From Ceratopteris richardii (lineage: Eukaryota > Streptophyta > Polypodiopsida > Polypodiales > Pteridaceae), in NCBI GenBank assembly GCA_020310875.1, contig CM035428.1, positions 109,273,245 to 109,337,244 on the forward strand: a stretch of 64,000 nucleotides of DNA. The letters run 5' to 3'. Positions 22,301 through 29,745 of this stretch are shown one piece after another (the first letter of the stretch is position 1; every line of letters begins with the position of its first letter). The position numbers were made by a program, and so were the translations under genes. The notes beneath the pieces were generated by a model. It was not told the origin of the DNA. It saw only the letters and a list, made by a program, of their open reading frames with translations, and did no database searches.

Positions 22301-22946
22301 TATGCTTCCGAGCCCGCCACATAACTACTTGCCAACGGAAGAGTATATGATTAAAACCGTCGAATTTTGGCTGCAAAATTATGCGACAGTACCCGACTTA
22401 ACTGTCAAAATGACCAATAAAATACTTAGCATGATACTTACAGTTTTGAAGGTATTCAAGCATGCGGCATACACTTTTTTGAATTTCATCGGCATTAATC
22501 AGGGCACGGAAATCCTCATTTTTTATCTATCGGTTATGCCTAGCCGACCAACAATAATGGCGTATTATTCCAGATTAATGTTCTTGCCAAGTGTATATAT
22601 GCAAACTTTTGAAGAAGCATTCTCTACAGGATTTTTTGAAATCGATTCAGAAATCTTTTTGAAGATGTCGTCAAATTTAAATGCCAGATTAGTGGCATAC
22701 GAACTTAGCTTCTTCGCAGATCATAGACAGCCACCCAATGACGGTGTGAAGGCAGAACAATGGAAACAACTAATGATACGTGAAGCCAATCTGCTAAATG
22801 GTACAGAGCAAAGAATATATAGAACATATGCCCGTCGTTCATCAAAGCCTGTCGGGGACGACAGAGTCCAGGAGGGGGGCAGTGTTGAGGGAGAATCAAG
22901 TAAAAGAAAGAAAAGACGAAGACAACGAAAGAAGCAGCTTCACTAA
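19390..22946 (+). pseudogene. Large extra ORF of the gypsy element, coiled-coil protein, three frameshifts
   Basis: Four overlapping frames read as one protein of about 1,150 residues: 19390-20016, then 19835-21544 through a TGA at 20246, then 21586-22203 after a TAG at 21542, then 22143-22946. The N-terminus is a compact folded-looking region (HWFREDQPVSGLIFMATIKI). The middle is acidic and then a long coiled coil (about 21000-21700, with QLSSQLIQAQREIAAKSTEL and similar heptads). The C-terminal part is hydrophobic and aromatic-rich, ending in a basic tail (KRKKRRRQRKK). No signal peptide or clear env-type membrane anchor is visible. It lies where Athila elements carry an env-like gene, but I see no similarity that would name it. 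Confidence 0.65.
22848..22893 (+). other. Internal copy of the polypurine-tract/LTR junction
   Basis: 'gcctgtcggggacgacagag' followed by 'tccaggaggggggcagtgttgag' closely matches 23562-23600 ('gcctgtcaagggacgacagag' then 'acgaagagggggagagtgttgcag'). The second match contains the true polypurine tract and the first bases of the 3' LTR. The internal copy lies inside the last coding frame. Confidence 0.7.
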
Positions 22947-23580
22947 AAAGAAATATCTGAAGATATATCTCTGCAAGAAGCCCCGCAGGGGCGCAACACC
23001 CATCTCTGCACAGAGCCCCGTAGGGGCATACACACCAAGGAAAAGCACGCAGCTGGAAGGAAGAATCAGGGCCAACAAGTATCACATATGAGGGTGCTTC
23101 AACCTCTTGAGTGACAGAGGATTCAGATCAAGGCTTATGAGCTACATCCTCATATGTGCACTGATGGCGTGCATGGCAACCCGATTTAACACAGCAACCC
23201 AGAATTAATGAGGTTATAGGTGAATTAGACTACGACTATCAGGTAGTCAGTCAAACTCCAAGGGTTGCGGGCGAGCAAAAGAAAAGAACAAGCAAAACGA
23301 ATGCATCAGGCCCAGAGAATGTAAAACAAGAATTAAGAAGAGGCCGTCAAAACTGAACACCTGTTTTATAAACAGGTAAATCTGAGCAAGGGTTGCGTAT
23401 AGGGAAAAGAAAGTGATCAGGCTTGAATAATACAGCAGGGTCCGATGAGTGCAACTAGGACAAACCAAAGCGCCTCTAAAACGTAATGCAAGATCAAGAA
23501 TCACGCAAAACTGACCAAAAGATGCATGCGGACAACAAACTAGAGACAAGAGGTAAAGCCTGTCAAGGGACGACAGAGAC
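22947..23580 (+). other. 3' untranslated region of the gypsy element
   Basis: No coding frame. It holds two near-identical 13-bp hairpins, GCCCCGCAGGGGC at 22980-22992 and GCCCCGTAGGGGC at 23015-23027, 35 bases apart. The rest is featureless except for the sequence shared with 22848-22893 near its end. Confidence 0.7.
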
Positions 23581-23594
23581 GAAGAGGGGGAGAG
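23581..23594 (+). other. Polypurine tract of the gypsy element
   Basis: GAAGAGGGGGAGAG lies directly before the TGTTGCAGAGC start of the 3' LTR. It would prime plus-strand DNA synthesis. Confidence 0.9.
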
Positions 23595-23943
23595 TGTTGC
23601 AGAGCTAAAGAAAGCACAAGGTAGAGAAAAAGACGGGCCCCAAAATTTTTCCGATTTGGACATCATATCTTTGTATCATAACCACTCTGGTAATATATTT
23701 ACCATTGTAAATGCACTAGAGGAGTCCTCTAGATGCATCCTCACAGAAGATTAGAACTTGCTTACCCATGTAAAACCATTTTTAGGGCACAAGTATATAA
23801 GTCAATTTCTGACTCTTTGTAAAGGACTTTTTGCCATTGTGAGAATAGAGAGCACAGAAATTCGAATTTGTGTCTTCTTCACTCTGTATCTTCTTCTCTG
23901 TGAGCTTGTATGCATGTGTATTGCTTGGAAAGAGTGTTAGGAA
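23595..23943 (+). repeat. Truncated 3' LTR of the gypsy element
   Basis: The first ~350 bp match 7409-7810 apart from the 55-bp gap and scattered changes. Identity ends at 'gagtgttaggaag', after which the 5' LTR continues 'tgttgcctatcc' but this copy enters a G run. About 500 bp of LTR are missing. Confidence 0.9.
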
Positions 23944-23958
23944 GGGGGGGGGGGGGGG
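23944..23958. other. Run of 15 G at a deletion junction
   Basis: A perfect G homopolymer separates the cut-off gypsy 3' LTR from the leader of the outer copia. The rest of the LTR, the right target duplication and the copia gag N-terminus are all missing here. It may be a repaired break or a misassembled join. Confidence 0.8.
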
Positions 23959-24017
23959 TGCAAGCTTCGCTCGCACAAATGGAACAAAGGTTTTGCCTCG
24001 AACTGCTCTGATACCAG
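23959..24017 (-). other. Outer copia leader and primer binding site
   Basis: The minus strand reads TGGTATCAGAGC (24016-24005), one base after the LTR end, then a short leader that runs into the G tract. This identifies the 5' end of the outer copia. Confidence 0.85.
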
Positions 24018-24200
24018 TGAAGTGTTTCAATGGTGATGCACCACAGTGCCCTCTCCTTCTCGAGAGCTCCACGACGATATGCTCGGAGTAGAAAGCCGAG
24101 CTCCTGAGGTCGCACACAGTACTCTGCACAGAGGCTGTAGAATACGCATAAAACACAGTACACAGGAAGCACGAAGACAGACTTCTTAGGTCTTACAAAT
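24018..24200 (-). repeat. 5' LTR of the outer copia (far end uncertain)
   Basis: On the minus strand the LTR ends in CACTTCA just before the primer site. On the plus strand it begins TGAAGTGTTTC. The other end lies at one of the CA dinucleotides near 24198-24236. The partner LTR is outside the window, so the exact length (about 180-220 bp) cannot be fixed. Confidence 0.65.
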
Positions 24201-24235
24201 GCTGTCGAACTTACAGTCTGTGATTGACCAGGCCA

Positions 24236-24676
24236 CTATATGTTTTATTAAAGAACATATACAAAGAAGTGTCCGGTGGCCATTTGGCCTTTCACATGGA
24301 CACTAACGGTAACATTTGGCACCCCCTAATTGAGATCAAAAAGTCCGTTCTCATGTGGCAGATCTTGCATAAGGGTATCTGGTCCAATGCAAGGGCTAAC
24401 AAAATTTGTGGGGTTCCACCATGGTGCAAGTGTTGCCATCGATGCATCGAAGATTTGGTTCGCCTTTTCTTTGATTGCCCGAAGTCCCAAGTTTTCTAGC
24501 TTCACGTGACGCGGGTATTGAGACTCAAGAACCAAATCAATTGGCAACAAGCGATGTTGGGTGAGGCGGTCGGCTGCTCATCAAGACTGTGGAATGCCAT
24601 CAGGGGTGAGACTCTTTGGAAGATTTGGAGGGAGCGATGTGCTGTCAACTTTGGCCAGACTCCAAAGGAATGGTCG
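24236..24676 (+). pseudogene. LINE (L1-type) ORF2 C-terminal fragment with zinc-binding domain
   Basis: Encodes the zf-RVT region that follows plant L1 reverse transcriptases: SVLMWQILHKGIWSNARANK, then CKCCHRCIEDLVRLFFDCP with the Cys/Cys...His-like...Cys pattern. After an in-frame TAG comes LWKIWRERCAVNFGQTPKEW. It is interrupted at 24676 by the LTR element 24677-28036 and resumes at 28040. The 5' part is missing, cut by the outer copia LTR or lost by normal 5' truncation. Confidence 0.85.
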
Positions 24677-25169
24677 TGTTGTATATTATTGAACAAGGCA
24701 TTGTTAAAATGTTAAATTATTAATGTATTAATATGTTTTTGATGTTTTTGATATAGCAGCTGAAGGTTCGTGAGGAGCGTGCAAGGCGTGAAAGGGCGGA
24801 CATCAATAATCCGAATAATTATTATTTATTTTGTAAATAAACCTGCGTAGAAGGTTCTATTGTTAGAAAAGTAATGGTTAGAATAAGGGTCGTTGTAGAC
24901 CACAGTTTCTATTATTCAAAGTAATGGCTTTCTGTAAAAGTTACCAACTTTTAGTTTCACGCCTGCTTTTCGAAGCCGCCCTCATGTAACCACTATTTTC
25001 GACGTAATCAAAAGTCCTATAAATACATGCACTCTGTGGACTGTCAAAACAGAGTGCATGGGGGGAGATTGCACCCAATACTGCGTTGTGTCTCGTCTCT
25101 TGTTGCGTCTATTCTCTGTGTGTTTTCTGTGTCCGTAATCTCTGTATGCGCGTGAGTAAGATCCTGACA
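24677..25169 (+). repeat. 5' LTR of gag-only element
   Basis: A 493-bp direct repeat with TGTTGTATATT at the start and CCTGACA at the end. CCTATAAATACATGC near 25016-25030 is a clear TATA box. The transcribed leader begins about 30 bases later. Confidence 0.9.
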
Positions 25170-25173
25170 ATAG

Positions 25174-25185
25174 TGGTATCAGAGC
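25174..25185 (+). other. Primer binding site, tRNA-iMet type
   Basis: TGGTATCAGAGC lies four bases after the LTR CA end. Confidence 0.85.
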
Positions 25186-25544
25186 TCTGCACGCATCAAT
25201 ATAGAGGGTTCTCTGTTCTCTATTTGTGACTCCGACTCCGTCTCCGCGTTCGCGATTTCAATTCCGATTCTGATTCCTGTTACTGTTTCTGTTTCTGTTT
25301 CCGTTTCCATTTCTGATTCTGATCCAGAACCAGAACCTACGTCTTCACCTACGTCTTCACCTACGTCTTCTCCTTCGGCTTACAAGGCGTCGACTAAGGC
25401 AAAGAGCTTAGGCAATAACTTAGGCAATACATTGGCAACATTGGCAACATTGGCACCCAATGCTCCCTTGGCGACCGTTGGCAGCCGTTGGCTACGCGCG
25501 AGACAATTTTAATTTTTGAGTGGTAATAGAGAGGTTTAGAGTCC
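25186..25544 (+). other. Leader of gag-only element with small tandem repeats
   Basis: Pyrimidine-rich leader. It contains 'ctgtttctgtttc' runs and three to four copies of 'acctacgtcttc' near 25336-25372, then 'ttggcaacattggcaac' repeats near 25430. No long coding frame. Confidence 0.6.
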
Positions 25545-25617
25545 CTAAGGTAGGAGGATTTGAACCCACAACCTCCTACTTTCAAGGGAAGTACTTTGAC
25601 CACTCCACCATCCCTTG
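25545..25617 (-). repeat. tRNA-like / SINE head in the leader of the gag-only element
   Basis: The minus strand holds a B-box GGTTCAAATCC (25566-25556) and an A-box-like TGGTGGAGTGGTC (25610-25598), about 31 bases apart. Between them a five-pair stem TACTT/AAGTA could form an anticodon-type arm. The T-arm has one mismatch, and the base at the U33 position is C, so a working tRNA is unlikely. It resembles the tRNA-derived head of a plant SINE or a tRNA pseudogene. Confidence 0.55.
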
Positions 25618-25934
25618 GAGTTGTACTCAAATTCTCTTTCTTTGGTACTTGTGCAATGCGCTCGCGGCAATTTCAAGGATGGATCCAACAAAGAATTAAG
25701 TGTAACTTTCAATCCGTAGGTCGGATTGAGGCGTGTAATATACCGTTGGAAAGCTCTCGAAACGAACTTTCCAATGAGCTAGCTTGCAAGGGTGAAATCC
25801 TTGGTCATATTTGGGTGGCACTTGATTGAGTGTTCAAGATACCAAGCAAGGTTGAGAACACGGGATCGAGACACCAAGGTTGCAAACAAGAAGGTTCAAG
25901 ACACCAAGGGTGAGAGCAAGGGTCCAAGAGCACC

Positions 25935-26279
25935 ATGGAGAATCACAGTAATTCACCTTTACCTGGAGTCTCATTCGAGCAAGAGTTAGAGATTATGAAC
26001 CAAGAACTTCACGCACTTCAACAAACCATACAAGGACGTTATGCTATGCTTCAATTCGACGGACGAAAAGATGGCCGCTTTGTCTTATCATGGCTATCCC
26101 TATTCAACGATTTCTTTTCCGATGGGTTATATTCAGAAAATCAGAAAATTGAGTTTGCCACCAATTATTTGGTAGGACGAGCGCAGTTATGGTGGAATGA
26201 TCTTTCTCGTCGTGCAGATTGTCCACGCACATGGAAGGCTTTTCAAGAAGAGTTTAAAGATTCATTCTTACCTTTATAG
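25935..26279 (+). CDS. Retrotransposon Gag domain protein, 114 residues
   Basis: Starts with ATG at 25935 (MENHSNSPLPGVSFEQELEI). It has a predicted helical coil, then LQFDGRKDGRFVLSWLSLFNDFF and QLWWNDLSRRADCPRTWKAF, the pattern of the gypsy-type Retrotrans_gag domain. It stops at TAG 26277 with no zinc knuckle, protease or polymerase. It is the only coding region of the element and probably makes or joins particles built by a related autonomous element. Confidence 0.75.
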   Translation: MENHSNSPLPGVSFEQELEIMNQELHALQQTIQGRYAMLQFDGRKDGRFVLSWLSLFNDFFSDGLYSENQKIEFATNYLVGRAQLWWNDLSRRADCPRTWKAFQEEFKDSFLPL

Positions 26280-27119
26280 TTTACCTTACCTGTTTGATAA
26301 TTGTGATGTATTTACATATTGAATTTAGTCTATAGGAGCATATTACCTTTAATTTTTGAGATTTTGTTTTACTGCTATGGAAAGATATCTCCGATCTCTT
26401 TATAGAGTAGCTATCACATATCTTTTGAGCTTCTCTTCCAAGATCAAAAGAATTTGGACTTTACCCATTCATCCTGAAGGCATATGGTCCTGCTATTATG
26501 ATAAAGGGGTGGATCATCTTCAGCACCTGCACACACCGGCAAATTACTTTGTAACCATCCAGATACGTTTCTTGTCAATTTATATGCATAGTTGTCTTCT
26601 TTTTGCATCCACTTACATTTTGGACATGCATGTTTTGCATCGTACATGGAATATACGCATCGTTTAAACATGGTTTGTCTTGTATGGTACATGAATTCTT
26701 ATTGTAGGGACAGGTATGTATTTTATTGCAGGTTAGCGAGGAGCAAAAAAAAAATACATATGTCAGGGTGTGTAATCCCCTTTTGGTCTCTTTATGTATC
26801 ATGGAAATTGTTTGTCGGAAATTTTCCGGTTTTCAAAATCACGCCGTTATGCTGCCGAAATTTTTACAAAATTCATATGCACATGCATTCAAGTATAAAT
26901 TCCTGATTAGAAAATTCATTATTATTTTATCATATCCAGATATTCATTTTTGTCATCACTTTTGGATTACATTTTTTTTACTTAATTTCTGCATATCATA
27001 CACAAACACATTAATGTAACAGCTCCATGAACATTTTCATGCATGTATTTTTACATGGCACATGCCTATTTTCTTTATTCAGTGATGAAACATGTGACTG
27101 GCCATCCATGTTTATTCTT
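26280..27119 (+). other. Non-coding internal part of gag-only element
   Basis: AT-rich sequence downstream of the gag ORF. No domain or motif seen. Confidence 0.5.
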
Positions 27120-27159
27120 TTATCAACTGAGGTCAGTTGCTTGTTCAACTGAGGGGCAT

Positions 27160-27470
27160 GTTATACCTTATGGAATATGTTGAACAATGCATTGTTGGAT
27201 TGAAATATGGAATAGCCAATGCATTGTTGGATTGAAATATCAAATAGCCAATGCATTGTTGGATTGTAACATGAAATATGTTGGCCAATGCATTGTTGGA
27301 TTGTAACATGGAATATGTTAGCCAATGCATTGTTGGATTGTAACATGGAATATGTTAGCCAATGCATTGTTGGATTGAAATATGGAATAGCCAATGCATT
27401 GTTGGATTGTAACATAGAATATGTTGGCCAATGCATTGTTGGATTGTAACAGTAACATGGAATATGTTGA
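27160..27470 (+). repeat. Minisatellite, about eight units of 32-38 bp
   Basis: Units of the form 'ccaatgcattgttggatt' followed by either 'gaaatatggaatag' or 'gtaacatggaatatgttag', giving two length classes (about 32 and 37 bp). The array is bracketed by copies of 'tcaactgaggtcagttgcttg' (27123 and 27508). The unit resembles the first bases of the LTR ('tattgaacaaggcattgtt' against 'tgttgaacaatgcattgtt'). Confidence 0.9.
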
Positions 27471-27543
27471 ACAATGTATTGTAATTATTAGAGTGTTAAA
27501 TTATTTTATCAACTGAGGTCAGTTGCTTGTCAACTGAGAGGCA

Positions 27544-28036
27544 TGTTGTATATTATTGAACAAGGCATTGTTAAAATGTTAAATTATTAATGTATTAATA
27601 TGTTTTTGATGTTTTTGATATAGCAGCTGAAGGTTCGTGAGGAGCGTGCAAGGCGTGAAAGGGCGGACATCAATAATCCGAATAATTATTATTTATTTTG
27701 TAAATAAACCTGCGTAGAAGGTTCTATTGTTAGAAAAGTAATGGTTAGAATAAGGGTCGTTGTAGACCGCAGTTTCTATTATTCAAAGTAATGGCTTTCT
27801 GTAAAAGTTACCAACTTTTAGTTTCATGCCTGCTTTTCGAAGCCGCCCTCATGTAACCACTATTTTCGACGTAATCAAAAGTCCTATAAATACATGCACT
27901 CTGTGGACTGTCAAAACAGAGTGCATGGGGGGAGATTGCACCCAATACTGCGTTGTGTCTCGTCTCTTGTTGCGTCTATTCTCTGTGTGTTTTCTGTGTC
28001 CGTAATCTCTGTATGCGCGTGAGTAAGATCCTGACA
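27544..28036 (+). repeat. 3' LTR of gag-only element
   Basis: A 493-bp copy of 24677-25169. It is preceded by 'ggtcagttgcttgtcaactgagaggca', whose short purine stretch GAGAGG is the best polypurine candidate. Confidence 0.9.
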
Positions 28037-28039
28037 ACG

Positions 28040-28360
28040 GGTCGATTGAGAAATCCTTGTTTCTTCTAGGTAAAAGAATCTCCCGAGATAAGAGATCTCC
28101 ACCGTTTAGGCACTACTGTATTTATCTCCTCGAAGATAACAAGCTGAAACCCAAATGAGTCCGGCATGAGGGAGATGATAGATTTATTTGCCTCATTTGT
28201 AATGCCCTCTAAATTACTGAACTTGTCCCTTGCAGTGTGGGATTCGAGGGGTCCCATGGGCACTAGTCCCATTCACTTGTATCTTTTCTCCTTTATTTTA
28301 ATTAAAGTCTGGAAGAATAGACCAAGGCCGAACTTCCTTTTATTAAAAAAAAAAAAAAAA
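28040..28360 (+). mobile_element. LINE 3' end with poly(A), continuation of 24236-24676
   Basis: Starts at the GGTCG duplication and carries the end of ORF2 and the 3' UTR. It ends in 'gccgaacttccttttatt' plus about 16 A. 'gggattcgaggggtcccatgggcactag' marks this LINE family in the window. Confidence 0.85.
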
Positions 28361-28757
28361 TTTAACGGTAACGAGATGATTATTGCATGTATATCTATAC
28401 ATGGTGTGCTCTCAACTTCGGCGATCCCCCCAAGGAGTGGTCGATTGAGAAATCACTATTCCTCCTTGGCAAAAGGATTGTTAACAGTAAGAAATCCCCC
28501 CCCTTCAGGCACCATCAAGTCCTCCTTTTGATCAACAACAAGCTCAAACCCAAGTGGGCCCCGCATGAGGGCGATGAGAGGGTGATTAACCTTCTCTGTA
28601 ATGCAACCTAGGTTTCAATCAAGCTTCCCCTGCTTTGTGGGATTTGGGGGGTCCCGTGGGCACTAGTCCCCTTCTATTGTACCTTTGTTTCTTAATTTAA
28701 TTCTAGTCCGGGAGAGTAGGCTATTGCCGAACTTCCTTTATATTAAAAAAAAAAAAG
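28361..28757 (+). mobile_element. Second LINE 3' copy of the same family
   Basis: Encodes CALNFGDPPKEWSIEKSLF, homologous to the end of the first copy. It continues through 'gggatttggggggtcccgtgggcactag' to 'gccgaacttcctttatatt' and a poly(A) run at 28744-28756. It is a 5'-truncated copy directly behind the first poly(A). Confidence 0.8.
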
Positions 28758-29097
28758 TATCTATGGATGTGCATATGTACCCATGAATGCATTGAAGAAA
28801 GTGGACCACTAGGCTCTCTCTCTTGCACACTGCAGTGCGCCCACATTCTGCAAAGGCACGGTTTCCAAGAGACAAGGATAGACATCAGAACGTACACGCT
28901 TCCGCGTGGGTTTATGAGCATTTATGCACACGCAGATATCGCTCATTTGATGTACCTCGAAATACATGCGTTCACCCACATCATCCTTCATGAAGCATTC
29001 TCATGCACATAAACGCATGCATTGCGTCAAGAAATAGAAAGAAGCGCACACACACATCACATATAAAGAGAGAGATGAATTTATGACTCTCCAGGTT
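28758..29097. other. Non-coding interval
   Basis: Contains short CA-rich stretches (near 29046) and nothing else recognisable. Confidence 0.5.
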
Positions 29098-29305
29098 TCT
29101 ATGAGAGATTCTTCTAACAAAAGGAAGTTCGGCCTAACTTTTCTTCTTTACTTTAATTAAAGTCCAGGAGAATAGGCTAAGGCCGAACTTTCTTTTATTG
29201 AAAAAAAAAATTTGGCATTGGCCTATTCTCCCGGACTTTAATTAAAGTAAAAAAGAAAAGTTACATTGTGGGATTTGGGGGGTCCCATGGGCACTAATCC
29301 CATTC
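29098..29305. repeat. Inverted LINE 3'-end fragments forming palindromes
   Basis: 'aaaaggaagttcggccta' (near 29118) faces 'taggctaaggccgaactttctttt' (near 29174). 'acttttcttctttactttaattaaagtc' faces 'ggactttaattaaagtaaaaaagaaaagt' around 29135 and 29234. These are 3' ends of the same LINE family in opposite orientations around a short poly(A). Confidence 0.75.
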
Positions 29306-29570
29306 ACAAAATAGATTTTTTGATGTATTCCGGAGTTCTTTTAATTTTCAATTAACATTAACAAGAAGGATTTGTTTGTACGTATGGCCATTCTCTTTGC
29401 GTATGTGTATATTAGATTAGTAAATGAGGGATTATCTTACAATCTGTGACATTTTTATGATCATATCAGAGGAAAGAAGAGCATGTTGGATCTCTATGAA
29501 ATGCTTTCTTATCTTTTTTTTTTTTTTGAGACTACAATGAATTGGAGAGACACACCCAACTTTGTATGTT
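29306..29570. other. Non-coding interval with SINE-tail duplicate
   Basis: AT-rich. From about 29513 a poly(T) run is followed by 'actacaatgaattggagagacacac', a second copy of the tail of the SINE that follows. Confidence 0.6.
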
Positions 29571-29745
29571 TTTTTTTAAAGAGTACAATGAATTGGAGAG
29601 ACACACACCCAACCTTGTAAGGTAGAGGCACCTATCTTGGGGAACTCATGGACACCCATCTTGAGAAACTCATGGATATGTCTAGCCAAGATTTGAACTC
29701 ATGAATTTCTCCCATCAGCCACTAGGCTATGCGGGCTAGGACAAT
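29571..29745 (-). repeat. tRNA-derived SINE
   Basis: On the minus strand an A-box TAGCCTAGTGGCTGA (29729-29715) and B-box GAGTTCAAATCTT (29700-29688) lie 14 bases apart within a tRNA-like head. A body with two 'catgagttcccaagat..ggtg' half-repeats follows, then a tail ending in poly(A) (T run 29569-29577 on the plus strand). The layout is typical of plant SINEs of the Au type. Confidence 0.7.

Larger units (their letters stand above)
7409..23943 (+). mobile_element. Giant Ty3/gypsy (Tat/Athila-like) element with extra ORFs, 3' LTR truncated
   Basis: The element is about 16.5 kb. It consists of a 5' LTR (7409-8304), tRNA-Asp primer site (8310-8327), leader with a TATCG repeat array, gag (9787-12399), and PR-RT (12670-15315). 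RNaseH and integrase (15289-17443) follow, then a second protease-like domain (to 18202), extra ORFs (18193-22946), a polypurine tract (23581-23594) and the start of a 3' LTR (23595-23943). The tRNA-Asp primer and the large coding region after pol fit the plant non-chromoviral gypsy elements. Pol and the extra ORFs have several stops and frameshifts, so this copy is dead. The expected right target duplication is missing because the 3' LTR ends in a G run. Confidence 0.9.
1..24200 (-). mobile_element. Tork-like Ty1/copia element, split by two nested insertions, left end outside window
   Basis: The minus strand reads, from right to left, a short LTR (from 24018), a tRNA-iMet type primer site (24005-24016), a leader (to 23959), gag remnants (7408-7178), then the gag zinc knuckle and pol (3213 to the window edge). 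Two insertions interrupt it: a non-autonomous copia at 3214-7177 and a gypsy at 7409-23943. The GATAT target duplication of the first (3209-3213 and 7178-7182) proves that the flanking pieces were once contiguous. The pol sequence has the copia order PR-INT-RT-RNaseH, with the SAVGSLMYAMVATRPDIAFA style RT tail that is typical of TNT1-94/Tork elements. The 3' LTR lies beyond position 1. The N-terminal part of gag between 7408 and 23959 is missing. Confidence 0.9.
24677..28036 (+). mobile_element. Gag-only LTR retrotransposon (TR-GAG-like), very young
   Basis: LTRs of 493 bp each (24677-25169, 27544-28036) differ at only about two positions (GACCACAG/GACCGCAG, TTTCACG/TTTCATG). A TGGTATCAGAGC primer site is at 25174-25185. 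The internal 2.4 kb encodes only a Gag domain (25935-26279), with no pol. The LINE flanks join as ...GGTCG / GGTCG..., giving a 5-bp target duplication at 24672-24676 and 28040-28044, but three bases (ACG) sit between the LTR CA end and the right copy. It depends on an autonomous partner. Confidence 0.9.

Noticed and set aside
25545-25617. A functional tRNA gene
   Set aside because: A- and B-boxes fit, but the T-arm has a mismatch, the base before the anticodon is not T, and the acceptor stem does not pair well.
27160-27470. Regular spacing that could suggest a CRISPR array
   Set aside because: The whole unit is repeated with no unique spacers, and the setting is a plant retrotransposon.
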